Assembly: GCA_000934455.1 (NCBI GenBank)
Contig: KN889604.1
Location: 62,001-126,000 of the forward strand
From: Apostichopus parvimensis
Lineage: Eukaryota; Echinodermata; Holothuroidea; Aspidochirotida; Stichopodidae
Direction: 5' to 3'
DNA: 64,000 nt
Of the stretch, positions 1 through 12,999 are shown one piece after another (position 1 is the stretch's first letter; each line of letters opens with the position of its first letter). The notes beneath the pieces were generated by a model that was not told where the DNA came from, searched no databases, and was given only the letters and a program-made list of their open reading frames with translations. Made by a program: the position numbers and the translations under genes.

Positions 1-1
1 T

Positions 2-1562
2 AGAATTGAAAATATGAAGAAAGGAGAAACTGGATCACCCAATGATATTCTCAGCTACATACTGAAGGCAACAAATGGACTCACAGATAAATCTTTTGGA
101 ATGACAGAAGTGGTTGATGAGTTTGTGACTTTCTTTGTGGCAGGTACAGTAAATATTAAGTACTGTGTGATGTCATTGTGAGTGATCAACAACATTTCTA
201 CATTATAATTATGCGAGTAGAATCTAGAACCCATTTTCGAAAACTGCGTTTGTCCTGCAACTAGGATTTTCAAATTTCTTTTGGTTTGTTAACAAAAACA
301 AGAAGGTTAAAAATCTAATACTAGTAGAGATTGCTCTTAACACTTGACTCAATCTGATATGAGCATAGCATGATTTTGTGTCACTGCAGTTTTGGGACAC
401 AGCCAGTCCTTTTCAATAGATCTCTTTAGGCAGCCAACATTGGCTCTGAGACACAAATTTAACAGAATAAATTTCTTCATCAAATTGTCAGCCAGCAAAA
501 TTATGCCCTGCACCACTTTACTGATATTCCTTTGAGGTACTTTGCATATGGAATATTCATGACAGAACTTCTATTATATCATCTTGGCTTATAAAGTTTT
601 TCTATTAAAATTGTGTGTTTCGCTGGCCCTTGATGCAATTGTAATGCAGATTTTAATGAAGTCTCTAAGTTAAAAAACTTCTCCAAACTACCTTTGTCTT
701 TTATTTACAACAATTTCCCTGGATAAGTAATCATTGTCTACATTTACAGAGAGTTATATATTTTTAGGTTAAGATGCAGTGCTGATACATTCCTACAAGA
801 ACTTCAAATTTAAAAATATTCTGCAAGAAAGCATGCTCTCAATATGTGGTTCTTAGTAAGAACTTCTTACCAGTGGTTCAGAAAACTTGGGAAATAACTT
901 CTGCCTTCAAAATACTCCTTTATTTACTTTAACAGCTGAAGATGTTACTAATGAGGGTCAGCACAAACACTCATTAGTTGTTCTTGTTCTTCTGTTTTTG
1001 TTCAGGCATGGAAACCTCAGCTAACACCCTCTCAACTGTATTCATGCATTTACATCAAAATAAAGATGTCATGGAAAGGTTTGATTTCTTCATTGAGACC
1101 TTCAGTTTACCTGTAATGTCCTTTTTTGTCATGTCAACGGTTTTGTATGAACATTCTGTTCTAGCAGTTTAAAACTTCTATCTACTATAATTTCTTCTCA
1201 TGTTTGCTGGGATCAAAAAAAAGGTTGTGATTGAGACAAGGGTGAATTATGATCTATCAGTAAAGTTGATGTAGATAAATTTAAATAGTATCATTTAATT
1301 TCGCAAAGTCAACTTACCGTTTATTGTTGGATTTGTCCTAGAATCAAGTAAATTGATCTTGTTTAAATTCCTCAAACTTGTTCTTGCTATTTTGCCACGC
1401 AAGTCAGGTTTATAACAATCATGTAATTCATGTATATGTAATGCACATTTAATTTGTCATTTAAATTTGTTTAATAGATTACAGCAAGAGGTGAAAACAG
1501 TCATTGGAGAAAGAACTTCCATTAAGTTTGAGGATCTGGGTAAACTAGAATATATGGGAGCA
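2..1562 (+). CDS. Cytochrome P450 family 46 (cholesterol 24-hydroxylase-like), three internal exons, partial
   Basis: Three exons join in phase: up to 143 (donor GT at 144), 1006-1078 and 1478-1562. They read DILSYILKA..VVDEFVTFFVAG, then METSANTLSTVF..NKDVMER, then LQQEVKTVIGE..FEDLGKLEYMGA. The AG.ETSAN stretch is the P450 I-helix oxygen-activation motif (usual AGxETT/S), and the EV..VIG...FEDLG.L.Y stretch matches the segment just before the K-helix in CYP46A1-type enzymes. CYP46 proteins are ER-membrane mono-oxygenases that hydroxylate cholesterol at C24. The 5' exons lie before the window. The expected ExxR and haem-cysteine (FxxGxRxCxG) exons were not found downstream, so the gene is cut here or continues through a very long intron. 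Codon phases 1, 2 and 0 at the three donors agree with intact splicing. Membership in clan 46 is by resemblance; another related clan is possible. Confidence 0.8.
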
Positions 1563-3835
1563 GTAAGTGACTATTCTTCTGAAATAGATTGTAATTATGA
1601 TTGAAGTATCGCTTTCAGAAGAAAGCTTTCATGTGAAATCTGAAAGTATTGGCCTTCATGATAAGTTTTTACAACTAACATTAGTTTTTAATGTGTATCT
1701 CTCTCAGTCATAACTGAACAGAAGGCAAGGTTTCTCTACGTGATTTTGTCACTTTTATATACTAGTGGTTTTATCTAGACTGTTATTTTTGTATAACTCT
1801 ATTTTATGTGCTTATCCTTTGTTTTGTTTTTTTATAGGTTTTGGTCTGTTTTATAGTCTTCTCGTGTTTTAACATTTTTGTGATCGTATTTTACATACTG
1901 TTTAATTTTCGTTTATGTGTTTTATAGACTTTTTTCCATTGATTTCTCTGTTTTTTTGTTTCGATTTGTTTTAGGTTTTGTAAAGCGCCTAGAGGCCTTT
2001 TGGTATTTTTTTTTGGTATCATAGTGAGGCTTAATTTAACGGCTAGGCTAGTCATGTTTAGCCATTACCTGGCCTTAGCAAACTAATATTGTACTGGTAA
2101 TGCTAGCCTAGGCTATGTCGCTTGCCTGCATGGTAGTGTTGGGTAATGTTATACAGTATATAAATGTTTAATTGACCTGGGCCTACAAGACTAGGCTAGA
2201 ATGTTTAAACTTAGGCTAACGTTAACATAGCCTTAGTTGCTCTCATACATTTCTGAATGAGTAATAACTTTAGTACGAACAAAATGGTAATTTCCACTAC
2301 CCTGTTTCTCTGAGCATGAAGTGAAAACGGAGAGAGGAACGAACGCGGTGTAGGCTACACGATGATGGCTTTGCGCTTTACTAGTAGAAAGAGCTTAGCT
2401 TAACTTTAAACCTTACACCGACATTTGGTCCGAACTTTAAACTTGATTGAGGCCTAGGCGAGGTGTATATGCCGCACAAACAGTTTTCGTTCAGCATTCA
2501 AAGACGAAACTGTAATTCAAGACTTTATATTGTTCTGACAAATATTGACAAATATTGTTCTTTCCGCATAGAAGGCTAATTCTGATGCACGAAATACATC
2601 ATCCTTCCTTCAAATTGTGGCTTCAATTCCGCTAGACCGATGTTTTCCAGAAATTATGAAGCAACTCTTGACCGTTTAGTGGCTTCCATGTTGTCATTTT
2701 GCATGTAGGTAAGAAAGCGGGTTTACACATCAAAGTTGAACATGAAAGTATTTTACACGGTCCAGTTACACTGTAATTTTGTCTAACCGGTAGAAACTGG
2801 CAAACGGGTCCAAATGTTACTCAAGACGCACTTGTATATCATTACACCTGTGTTTGTGTTGCCTGATATGCATGTTTTACTCAGCGTTGTGTAACAATTG
2901 CACAACTCTTACCCCCCCCCCCCTTACACTTAATACCCTTATAAGTTTTACTACTTGTTTTTAATGTGTGAAGAGCACCCTTATATGAGATGGCGGTAAT
3001 TTAAATATCGCTTTTTCCTACTTCAATAACGTTATTGTGATAGTCGGATGTTACTGTGGGTCTTATATCCCTGTGAAAAAAAATACAAAAACATGTAACC
3101 AAAATTTCCAATAACATTCCAGTCAAAACATTTTGCAAGCAACTTAATATAATTCGGCTCCTCGAAGGAAAAAGAAATACTAGGTATTGTGTACCCTTGA
3201 CTGTTATACTATTTATAAGTTGGAACTTCCAGAAGTAAACTACAGAAATGGCTTTTCTCAAAAGTTTGGTCTTTGTATTGCATTATATAAAAACCGCCCT
3301 CGTTATGAGACATGGTGGTCTTGTATCCTGTTTTGCGTCTATTTCAAGAACTTCATTGTGGCTTTTAAAAAAATATTCCTGGACGCTTTTTGTTTTAGCT
3401 TATAGAATCTACTGGATAGTTATTGAATCTCAGCGTCATATAACAAAATATTAGTTCTCACGAAATGTTAACATATTCAGGTATGAGCTTTTTCCGTGAA
3501 TTCGCGGAATATCCGTGATTTCTTTTCTACCTCGGGGACAAAAACTATTATCCTAACACACTGTAGCATGAGCAAACTGGAGCCTATACCGCAATTTTTG
3601 CAAAATTCCGTGATTTTTTGTTAACCCCAGGCTCATCCCTGCATATTCCGTATCCCATTTAATTCCCTAAGGGAGATTACTAGTATATTTTTTCTTCGTG
3701 TCAACATGGTTGGTACTTCACGTATCACGTGGCAATATATAGCGTGCGTGGCATATAATTAAGCAAATTTCGTACAGATATTTCAAAGCAGTTAAGTTGC
3801 CAAAACGTGTGTAAGATAGGAATTTAATTGCCTCC
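1563..3835. other. No gene recognised; P450 downstream flank
   Basis: A T-rich stretch at 1780-2030 ends in a TAAAGCGCCTAGAGG motif typical of retroelement 3' ends, followed by sequence rich in TAGGCTAG-like words (2040-2230). A somewhat more GC-rich patch at 2280-2720 ends in a donor-like GTAGGTAAG and could be an untranslated exon or promoter, but nothing coding supports it. A C-homopolymer lies near 2912-2922. The short open frames at 3000-3450 show no family resemblance. Confidence 0.4.
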
Positions 3836-4969
3836 TCCAACATTATCTCTCACACATACATTGACGTTAAAAATATCAATGTGGAATATTGATCGTATAT
3901 AGGGTCGTGGTGGCAATTAATATATCAATTTATTGTAAGCAAAACGTGGAATATAAAATAAACTCGGCAACCTGTTGATAACCACAATGCAAACAACTAC
4001 ATTAAATATATCAGATAAGATTCAACATACAAACAACTAAATAAACTATATCAGATACGACGTATGTTGCAAAGTAAAACAGATATGGATGCAGACACCC
4101 ACATATTGTATGCAAATGAAACGTGCAGTAAAAATTTATCCTGTAACCGATTAATAGTCACTAAGCTAACAACTAGTTAAGTTGTAGCTGCACTAAGTAT
4201 GTTGCAAAGTACAACAGATGTGGATTGTAGACAGTACATAGTCACGTGATTTTTGAACTTAAATACAGTCTGCATGTAAACTGATTCGTATACAATCATA
4301 GGACTGAACAACAAACCGCCATTTGGTCTAAATAAGATTACATTGTAAGCTTGCTGATTTACCACAACGCAAATATCTAGATTTAAAATATCAATCGTGT
4401 GCAGCTCTAAAACAGGTTTGGAAGCCGCCATTTTGTTTGTAATTGAATGGAAGTTGTTCATGTTTGGAACTTGTGCTTAAAACTCGTCTTTGATGTAACG
4501 GTTACCAAGTTATTTCGAGTGCGATTCTATATAAAATGGTCAGTAACAGATTGCTGAAATTCAGTCATACAGGATTCTTACTGAGTCTTATACAACTATG
4601 TGTACAAACGGCGCAGACTCATGGGTAATCAACCGAGTTTACTTGGAGTAAAATGATACAATGCTCTTCAGTTCAAAACTCAGCTCATTGGGTTACCATG
4701 TTTTGATCGTATGTCATAAGCTCATTTTGTTTATTACCCCTTTCATCAATAACAATCTCAAAGCGTTCTTAACAAGAATATATTAACAAAGAAGCAGAGC
4801 AATTCTGTGAAAATAGAAAGTGAAAGCAATCACCAAAATGCAAAACAATATAGAATACGAACATCAGATAACGAATAAATTAATACCCTTATATCTGAAT
4901 AGTATAAACTATAATGTCAATAAATTGGTTCTGTAAAAAATGATTCATAACGCAATAACTTCTAACCTA

Positions 4970-5420
4970 AGTGCTGATGCACACTTCCCGATCCGACTGC
5001 GACCCGACGAAACTGCGAAAAAAAAATCAGTCGGGTCGATCCAGTGTGCAGGAATTTTGCTCCCGACCCGACCACGATCCGAGGGTCGGTCCTAATCATG
5101 ACCAAACCGGGCATATCAAGCGTTGCATAGCAGTTGAATCGGATCGTGGCAGTATGCGTCTATCAACGACCCGACTCCGATCCGATTCTAATGGATATCC
5201 AGTAAGGCGACGGTTGTAGAAAGTCAAAATGACTGCCCCACGTGGACTGATGAGCAGGAGATCAAACCGTGGCGACAGGATAGTGTGCGGCTAACCTACG
5301 ATCCGACTGCGACCCAACGCTGACTCGACTACGTGGCCACGATTGTCTCCAAATCATCCCTGACGATTCGTCGGGGTGAGTTGCCTCGGGTCAGTGCATT
5401 GAGCGCCTGCTTTTACTCCT
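4970..5420. repeat. GC-rich repeat cluster nested in copy A1
   Basis: This patch is much richer in G+C and CpG than its surroundings. The word GATCCGACTGCGACCC occurs near 4990 and again near 5303, with related forms (CGACCCGACTCCGATCCGAT) around 5166-5185. A foldback is present: GCACACTTCCCGATCC at about 4979 against GGTCGATCCAGTGTGC at about 5035-5050. It is missing at the equivalent place in copy A2, so it belongs to an inserted block. An open frame over 4971-5219 is a by-product of the repeats. A DNA-transposon origin is likely but the family is not recognised. Confidence 0.5.
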
Positions 5421-6619
5421 CAGCAAAATACCTAAATGTCCGTACATCCGTTTTGACAATTTCGTGCTCACAATTAGTTTCGAAAGGTAGTCAATTAAAT
5501 ATTGATGTCAAACTTGCGGTAAAGCTATTTCATTGTAAGTTCCAAAAAGGTAGACATTTTAAACCAAAGAAAAAACAGGGACAGTGTGGTAATCTATTTT
5601 CCCATAAAATGAGCCAGCTGAACTATTCAGCAACTTAACATAGTCATCTTTGTCACAATAGGAAGGTGGGGACAGAAACATTATCCTGATTACCCTCGCT
5701 TGGGGCGTTGATTTGTACATCTTGTCATCTCCACCCCTGCTCCTTCTTCTGTGGTAAAGTATTGAAGCTAACTATTAAAAACACAATGGTGGAACGTAAT
5801 GGTGTAGGAAAAAAAATTACAAACTGAGTAAGGTAAGTAAATTAAAAACGAAAACTTTGAACATGCTGTATTACGTCAGAATGCTATGTAATATTTTTAT
5901 AACTCTTCAAGTAATATATCGCAACAGTGGTGATAGTTCTGGAATACCATCTTTTACCTTTAAGCATAGGTGAACATTGTCAATTGATGTGTTCCTTTAG
6001 TGTCTATCGCTTCCAATGTAACATTCAAAATGGTAAGCTGGAGGATAAATAAAAAGAATTTCAGGAGAATAAGGAACAATATTTGCATTTTTTGTTCTTC
6101 AATTACCTTAAATAATGTTGTTTTACCCAGAAAATTATATTTATCAGTATTACCGGTACTCTGTTTAATAATTCCATATTGTGACGTCATATATCGCAAA
6201 TGACAATAGTTTTGAAGATTTCAGAGATAATGAATAAACAAATCCCAATTAAACTACTGAAAGTATAGATTGACTTACATGTAGCAGGTCATTATGCCTC
6301 CCGCAAAGTCTGGGGTTTTTGAAAGCCAAATCGGCCACCTTAGTCCAAAATAGGCCAGTAAATACCTTTGACGATGTAATTTCTGTAACAGTTTTGATGA
6401 AATCCAAAGACATCGACCACATCAGTCTTGGGGATGTGTAGTGATATAGAATTAATTCAGATGGGCCTAAGTATTCATTTGGTATTGTTTGCAATGTTGA
6501 GAATCTGACAGCCAGAACTAGTCTCCAATTTCCCCGGTATCATCGATGCCATATGTTCAAATATTGATGCCAGGTCGACATTACTTAACGTGTCATTAAG
6601 GAAGGAAGATTGGGAGTAA

Positions 6620-8184
6620 CCAGTTACATTACTGCCGGCCCAGACCAATTGAAACCACGGGTATTGAAAACCTGTGCCAATCAACTTGCAGACATTTTTA
6701 CTCACATATTAAATCTTTCATTCTGTACAAAAACAATACCCGTATCATGGAAACGCTCTTGTATCATTCCAGTAGCCAAAAAGGCTGTCATATCCTGCAT
6801 GAATGACCTTCGACCTGTGGCCCTTACTTCTGTCCTGATGAAGTCGTGTGAACGAATTGTACTGCGGCACATAAAGCCGTTAGTCGATGACTACCTCGAT
6901 CCTCAACAATATGCTTATAGGGCCCATCGCAATACAGAGGACGCGGTCTTAAATTGCTTGGAGAAATTGTATTCCCACCTTGAACATTCTAAATCAGGTC
7001 ATTCTGCCAGAATTATGTTCTTTGATTTTTCATCTGCGTTTAACACAATTCAACCTCATGTTTTGGCCGGCAAGATGTTGAATATGAATATTTCACATGA
7101 TCTCATTATTTGGATACTCAACTACCTTACCAATCGTTCTCAATATGTTCACATTAGCTCATCCAACTGTATGTCAGATGTCCAATACTCAAATACTGGT
7201 GCTCCACAAGGAACCGTTCTAGCCCCATTTTTATTCACTCTGTACACGTCGGATGTGAGATCCTCGTCTGATAGTTGCCATTTAATTAAATTTGCAGATG
7301 ACACAGCCTTAGTCGGTTTGATTAAAAAGGATGATGATAGTGAATATCTGGATGAAATTAATCATTTCGTCGGATATTGTGACAAGAACTTCCTGGAGCT
7401 TAATGTTAAAAAAACAAAGGAAATGAATATTGATTTCAGAAGGGTCAAGGGTCAACCGAGAGGGGCTGTGATCAAAGAAAATCCCGTAGAACAAGTCTCA
7501 TCCTACAAATATCTTGGTGTTGTTTTTGATGATCAACTGGCGTGGCATCAGCATATTGATTATTTGGTGAAGAGAGTAAACCCTAGATTGTACTGTCTCC
7601 GTAGAATGAGTAAATTTGACATTGACAGTCGTATCCTCACTATCTTTTATAACTCAGTCATTTGTAGCGTGTTGAGATATTGTATGACATGCTGGGGTGG
7701 TAATGTGACTGCTATTGATAAGGAACGCATTGATTCTGTTATCAGACAGGCTAATCGTATTTTGGGTGGGTACCAGCTCACTATGGAGTGTATGTACCAT
7801 CATGTTATTGAGTCTAAGCTCGACGCCATACTTGCCGACGAGAATCACCCATTGTTTCTGAATCTCAGCAGTGCAATAATCTCTCGTAGTGGGCGGATGA
7901 GGCTTCCGAATGCAATAACAAATCGTCACAAATCTTCCTTTATCCCTCAGTGCATTAAGCTCTTTAATTGTCGTTTCAATCGATAGTTGCATGCTTTATC
8001 TTCCCGTTCTTGCCATCTTTACCGTTGTGACATTTGTTTAATCATCACGCCTTTAAACTTTTCTACTTTAATTCTCTGAACTCTTATGTTTGCCATTTTT
8101 ATGTCTTTTTACACTTTATCATCTTGTATTTGTCTTATATGTACATATGCGAGCTTGTAATTTCCCTCTTGGGATGAAATAAAG

Positions 8185-8278
<94 letters not shown>
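6620..8278 (+). mobile_element. CR1/L2-superfamily LINE, 5'-truncated, with TTAC tail
   Basis: The open frame from the left boundary (in-frame ATG at 6610 lies in flanking repeat) to 7986 encodes about 450 residues of a non-LTR reverse transcriptase. Visible motifs are GPDQLKPRVLK at the N-terminus, LRPVALTSVLMKSCER, FFDFSSAFNTIQP (motif A aspartate), NTGAPQGTVLAP (motif B), HLIKFADDTALVG (motif C, FADD) and SYKYLGVVFD followed by the thumb/connection region ending near NRFNR. The endonuclease and ORF1 are missing, as expected from abortive target-primed insertion. A 3' UTR with GGGATGAAATAAAGT leads into a pure TTAC array (8185-8278). The element sits inside repeat A1: flanks GGGAGTAAC and CCATAACCCGG adjoin each other in copy A2. 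The frame is open to the natural end, implying a fairly recent insertion. Rex1, L2 and CR1 are not separable here. Confidence 0.9.
8185..8278 (+). repeat. (TTAC)n microsatellite, LINE 3' tail
   Basis: More than twenty nearly perfect TTAC units follow the AATAAAGT end of the LINE. Short tandem 3' tails of this kind are the normal termini of CR1/L2-superfamily LINEs, so this is the element's tail and not an independent repeat. Confidence 0.95.
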
Positions 8279-8999
8279 TTTCTTCTGATCCATAACCCGG
8301 ATCCTGCTCCCTCTTACCTGTGATTACAATTGAAAGATGTATCAATAGCTTATCAAACCTTAAATGCACTTTTAGGATCACACAGTATTCTGATGTGTCT
8401 CATGTGAAGGTAAGAGTAGTGTGACGGAAACTAATTATGAGTAGTTTTCTATTACTAAATTATCATGATCTGACATTATCTATCCGAAGAGCTTAATAAC
8501 CTTCATTGCTTGTAGGTGAATTGTTACATGAAATTTGTGCAGATTAAAATATGAACAATAATTTATTCAATGAAAAGACTAATGCACTTCGTCGTGTATT
8601 TCGACAAATGTATTGTGTATCATCTATTTGTACAACATTATGGAAGTGAGAAATTATAACCTTTCGCGTACACATTCTTTAAGCTGAACACCATGTGTAA
8701 TACAAACTTAACATAATGATGTTTATAGTTTAAAACATATTTTGCTATCTCAAATTTGAAACGCAATTGATGAAGGCAAACTAGCACCACATTCTATATA
8801 GACAGAATTGATCAGTCTGTTCATCATTGTAAACTATGATATTGAAGCATATTTAACGAAAGACGGCTATACTTTTAATATTGATAACATAGCTATGATA
8901 AACTTTTGTTTTTATATGAAAACATCATCCGAGGCTTGATACACCCGTCTAAGGTGAATAACATATTGATACGTGCCAGTAGCACGACGCTATTCCCAG

Positions 9000-10757
9000 G
9001 CATCATAAACTACAAAACAAACAGAAAGTTCATTACGAATCAATTAATTCGCTCCAAAGGAAGGTAACTAGATCAAAACAGTTTATTATACCGGGTAGGA
9101 AATTTGGGTTTTGAAAATTTACCTAAGTATGTTTACTTAATGGGTGGTTACTCAGTCCTTGTGTTTGAAGTCCATGCATTGTAAAACTTTGAACGTCACC
9201 GACGGTGGCATGCAAAGATATAGTGAAGGCTAGTGCACTAGTGAGTTTGGTAACTAATGAGAGCAATTTAGTGAAACAAACCAGACGACTTAACAATAAC
9301 ATTTGCCCTTCCTTCTGTGAGATTCACATTCAATCATATAAAAATAGTGAACTATTCGAAAATATATGCAAATGAACAAAGAAAATCTACCTGGGAAATT
9401 ATAAACAAAGGAAGTTAACAAAACAAGTATGGTTTGAAAAGCTAACATCAAATCGGTTTCTCTGCTCTTTTACATTATTTGACAAGTCACATTATAGAAG
9501 CAGACAGCACTGGAGACATCCACACAATGCATATGTAGCATTTCTGTGTAAAGATACACATCTAGCTATTGGGAATGCTAACAGAGCATCTAGGTTTATA
9601 TTATTTACACAAGACAAAAGTCCGTAAAATAAACGCGATTCGTAAAACAAATTTCAACAGTTAACACTTGCTGGTAATAAAAGCAGTTGCATGCATACGT
9701 CAGGCTACAAGAGTAACTAACAATAAAAGAAAAACAAAATTTTCAGGTATAGACACGGGTGTACAGAAGACTGGAATAAGTCTCCTTGAAGTTACAATCT
9801 CGACGTACTGAATATATGTCGTGACACATTTATTAAATTGAAAGCATCACACAGGATGAGCTTCCTTCTAGATAACAGTTTACAAGACTTATAACGTTAG
9901 AATTAATGATTTCCATCCAAGATAAATCATTTTAAATCAACATCAGTGAAGAAACTAGTATCATTGATGGTTTCTCTAAGCTGTGATCCAATGTTTTGCA
10001 GACAAAAAGTGCTTTCACTCAATGCAACTGAGCCTGTTAAGAAGATTCAAGCGAAATACACATATAAATACTTTTTATATGTCCATACTTGGTGTAGCTA
10101 ATTTGACATAAACGTATCCAAAATGTTTCACTTTGGAGGAGTTTCCCGAGGATGATGACGATTACACCGTATTGCATATGAATGATGACCCATTAGTTAA
10201 TATTTACTGTACAGCTTGGTGACGGTTCGTATGTCGTTCTATACACACGTATTGTATACATCACGTTAAATATAAAGTCTATGCTAGGGTAATAAATGGC
10301 TCCTGAAATAACACAGTATCTAAAGTTATACCTTATATGAGGGAATTTGATTTTTCGCGAACAAATATCCAAGTAGTTACTATAATACATACATATAATA
10401 AGTCCACTGGAACATGGATACTGTGAAAAAGTAGCAACATACCAGCATATGTTCAACAAGTTCAACTAGTAATAACTAGTTGAAAAAAATTACCAGAATC
10501 ATGGGGCGAATATATGTAGCTTTCCTATTTGTTAGCTTCATGTTCATGCAGGAATATGGTTTAGATATCTATAGTGGTACATTATAGCAGGCGCTCAACA
10601 TTTATATGATAACTCTTCCATGATGCTACTTTAAAGTGAAATCACATAAAAAATGCATTTCTAGACGTTTAATGCAGTTATTTCATGTATCCTGGTAATT
10701 TTGGATTCAAATGATCATTTGGTTGACGCCAAACTCTCTCAGAATGGTTTTGGACTA
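9000..10757. other. Extra block of copy A1, no gene seen
   Basis: This AT-rich stretch is absent at the matching place in copy A2, where the sequence runs directly from the 8.97-kb equivalent to the 14.16-kb equivalent. No open frame longer than about 90 codons and no recognised motif is present. Confidence 0.4.
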
Positions 10758-12994
10758 AACAATTCGTCCCCGTTTTGAAGTAGTGACGAATATGCACTTT
10801 TGGCGAAATTGAGTTAAATATTGTTCTTACCTATTTCGAGGGTGAAGAATCGATTGAGCCGGGTTAGAAGTTCTAAAAATGTCTAGTTTCTTGGTTATTT
10901 CTGACTGGTTTTTGACGAATGTCCACCTAATGCGCATTCTCGTTTTCACATACTGACGAATACTACATTCGTCATTATGACCACTCAGTAACACAATTTG
11001 TATCAGTTTCTGCGTTTTTGCATAACGACGAATATTACCCTTTGGGACAAGTCGAACATAACAACCATGTCATACTGATTTTAGAACAAACTTACATCCA
11101 TTTGAAAGCACCCCGGACTATGGGAAGGTAATATCTTTATTATTTACACCTCATCTATTAATTAATTAATGCAGTATCTCCTACACGATAGCCTCAATCG
11201 TGAAAACGGAATGACCAGTGGGTCAACAATAGTATAACTGAATAGCAGCCTAGTGTTATGATTGCAATACATTCGATGCTTGTACCTGTTGCGCGAGTAT
11301 CTATAGACAGTACAGTAACGCTATTTCTCTACTGAATCAGTGTAACAGTGTCGGTACATTTAATTAGAGTTATGTAAATGAGGAAACCCATGGTGTAATT
11401 ATTAATTTAATAATTAAATTATGAAAAACCACTCAAATTGTAATTGTGACCGCCAAGACTACAATACTTAGACCAAGGTTAATTAATTTAAGCCATTCTT
11501 AGTGTCAGCCTAACAATACCTTAGGATTAAATGGAAGGAATCCAAACCATCGTAATGAACTTATAAAACAGAGATCCTTGTGATGAACTTATCCCGAACA
11601 TATCTAAGACCTTTATCTTGCACGGTACGGGAGTAAATTGGCATGGAGCTACCTTTTTGCCAATGTTTGATGTCATAGTGAGACTTGGGATGGAGTGGGG
11701 GGGGGGGTAGTATACAATAATTCTCTTGGTTTTCTGTCACAGTCTTAATGTAAATGTTAACATCCAATACACAAATACCAGCATTATGACAAGTTAAAAC
11801 ATCAAAACACCAGCTCATTTCCACTTTAGACTTCCTCCAGTCTTCAGTTTCATAGCTATTGGCGGCTTTGCTCTTCATAAACATTAGTCTAGCCTAATTT
11901 ATAACTACCTTTATCTGGCTAAGTAATACCTAGTGACATAGATATAGGTCACACACTTTTACATGAAACTTTGGAAGGTACTAGCATAGTGTTTCTACTA
12001 AGTATAGAAACTATGCTACAAAGGACGAGGAGGTCGGGTGGCGGGGGGTGGGGGTGGGGGTGGCGGCGTTAGACAGAATTACTAGAAAATCTGTATAGCA
12101 CCCTTTAGAAATGAGAGAATCTTCGGATGTTTTCTTCCACAGGCTGAGAAGTCCAGGGTCATAAGGGGAAGTTATACCAGACTTTTTGGAAAAATAAACC
12201 AAGTCAAAACATGGACACAGAAACCAAATGAACTTCGCCAAACTGATACACCCTCAGCCCTGGTTTCCATACATTGGGATTGTTAACCACACAAGGTTCT
12301 CTACATAAGAAAGGCAAAGGCACTCGCTGTTCCAGAACGGAAGTTACAAGCCAATCGAAGAACCCATGTCCTGCAGACATCAGACATTCACCCTCACCCT
12401 ATCCGATCCAATCCATGTCACCCAAGAGAAACATACTAAAAGACGTATGTTGATACCTGCGTATAAAATTCCTTGTTATGTAATACATTGTAGTAAACCT
12501 TGGACGTTCTTTTTTAACATAAATAAGACCAAAGTACCACCCCTTTGATTATTTTCTTCTATCTTAGGTTTTTCCACCTAACCCCCCTCCCCCCACCTCT
12601 CCCCACGTCACAGTGAAAATTAATGGTGTACCCTATGGCTACAACACACTAAAGTGACGAATATGAGTATGTGACAGGACGAAATTTCAAAATTTAGTTC
12701 TAGCATAGTGACGAATGTGTGACGAATGTCTAAAATTAACTGAAAAATGACATGACATAACGACGAATATGTTTTCACCAAAATTACTACTTTGTAAGAA
12801 AGTTTCCGATCAGCAACAAATATGAGAACTCAAAGTTCTATTTGTTATATTAAATATATTGACAACTTTTAGTACAAAAGATCCTTTATTAATTACGGTA
12901 TACTAAAGTCAAAATGTTAAAATCTTTAGAGCGCGTTTACTCAAAACTCTTTTTTTGCACATTCGTCACTACGCCAAAACGGGGACGAATTGTT
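10758..12994. mobile_element. 2.2-kb inverted-ended DNA element with GACGAAT subterminal repeats
   Basis: The left end AACAATTCGTCCCCGTTTTG (10758) is the reverse complement of the right end CAAAACGGGGACGAATTGTT (ending 12994), and the match continues inward through TAGTGACGAAT. Within about 300 bp of each end the word GACGAAT(A/G)T recurs many times (near 10785, 10917, 10963, 11027 on the left; 12657, 12712, 12722, 12764 on the right), which looks like a transposase-binding subterminal array. The middle (about 11.5-12.6 kb) has G- and C-homopolymer tracts and no recognisable transposase, so the element is non-autonomous. No convincing target-site duplication was found and the superfamily is undetermined. 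Confidence 0.75.
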
Positions 12995-12999
12995 CGGAT

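Noticed and set aside
4971-5219. 82-codon frame in the GC-rich patch as a gene
   Set aside because: It is produced by repeated CpG-rich words and has no family resemblance.
5245-5275. Second hammerhead (ACTGATGAGCAGG)
   Set aside because: No GAAA core or pairing follows; it only shares CTGATGAG.
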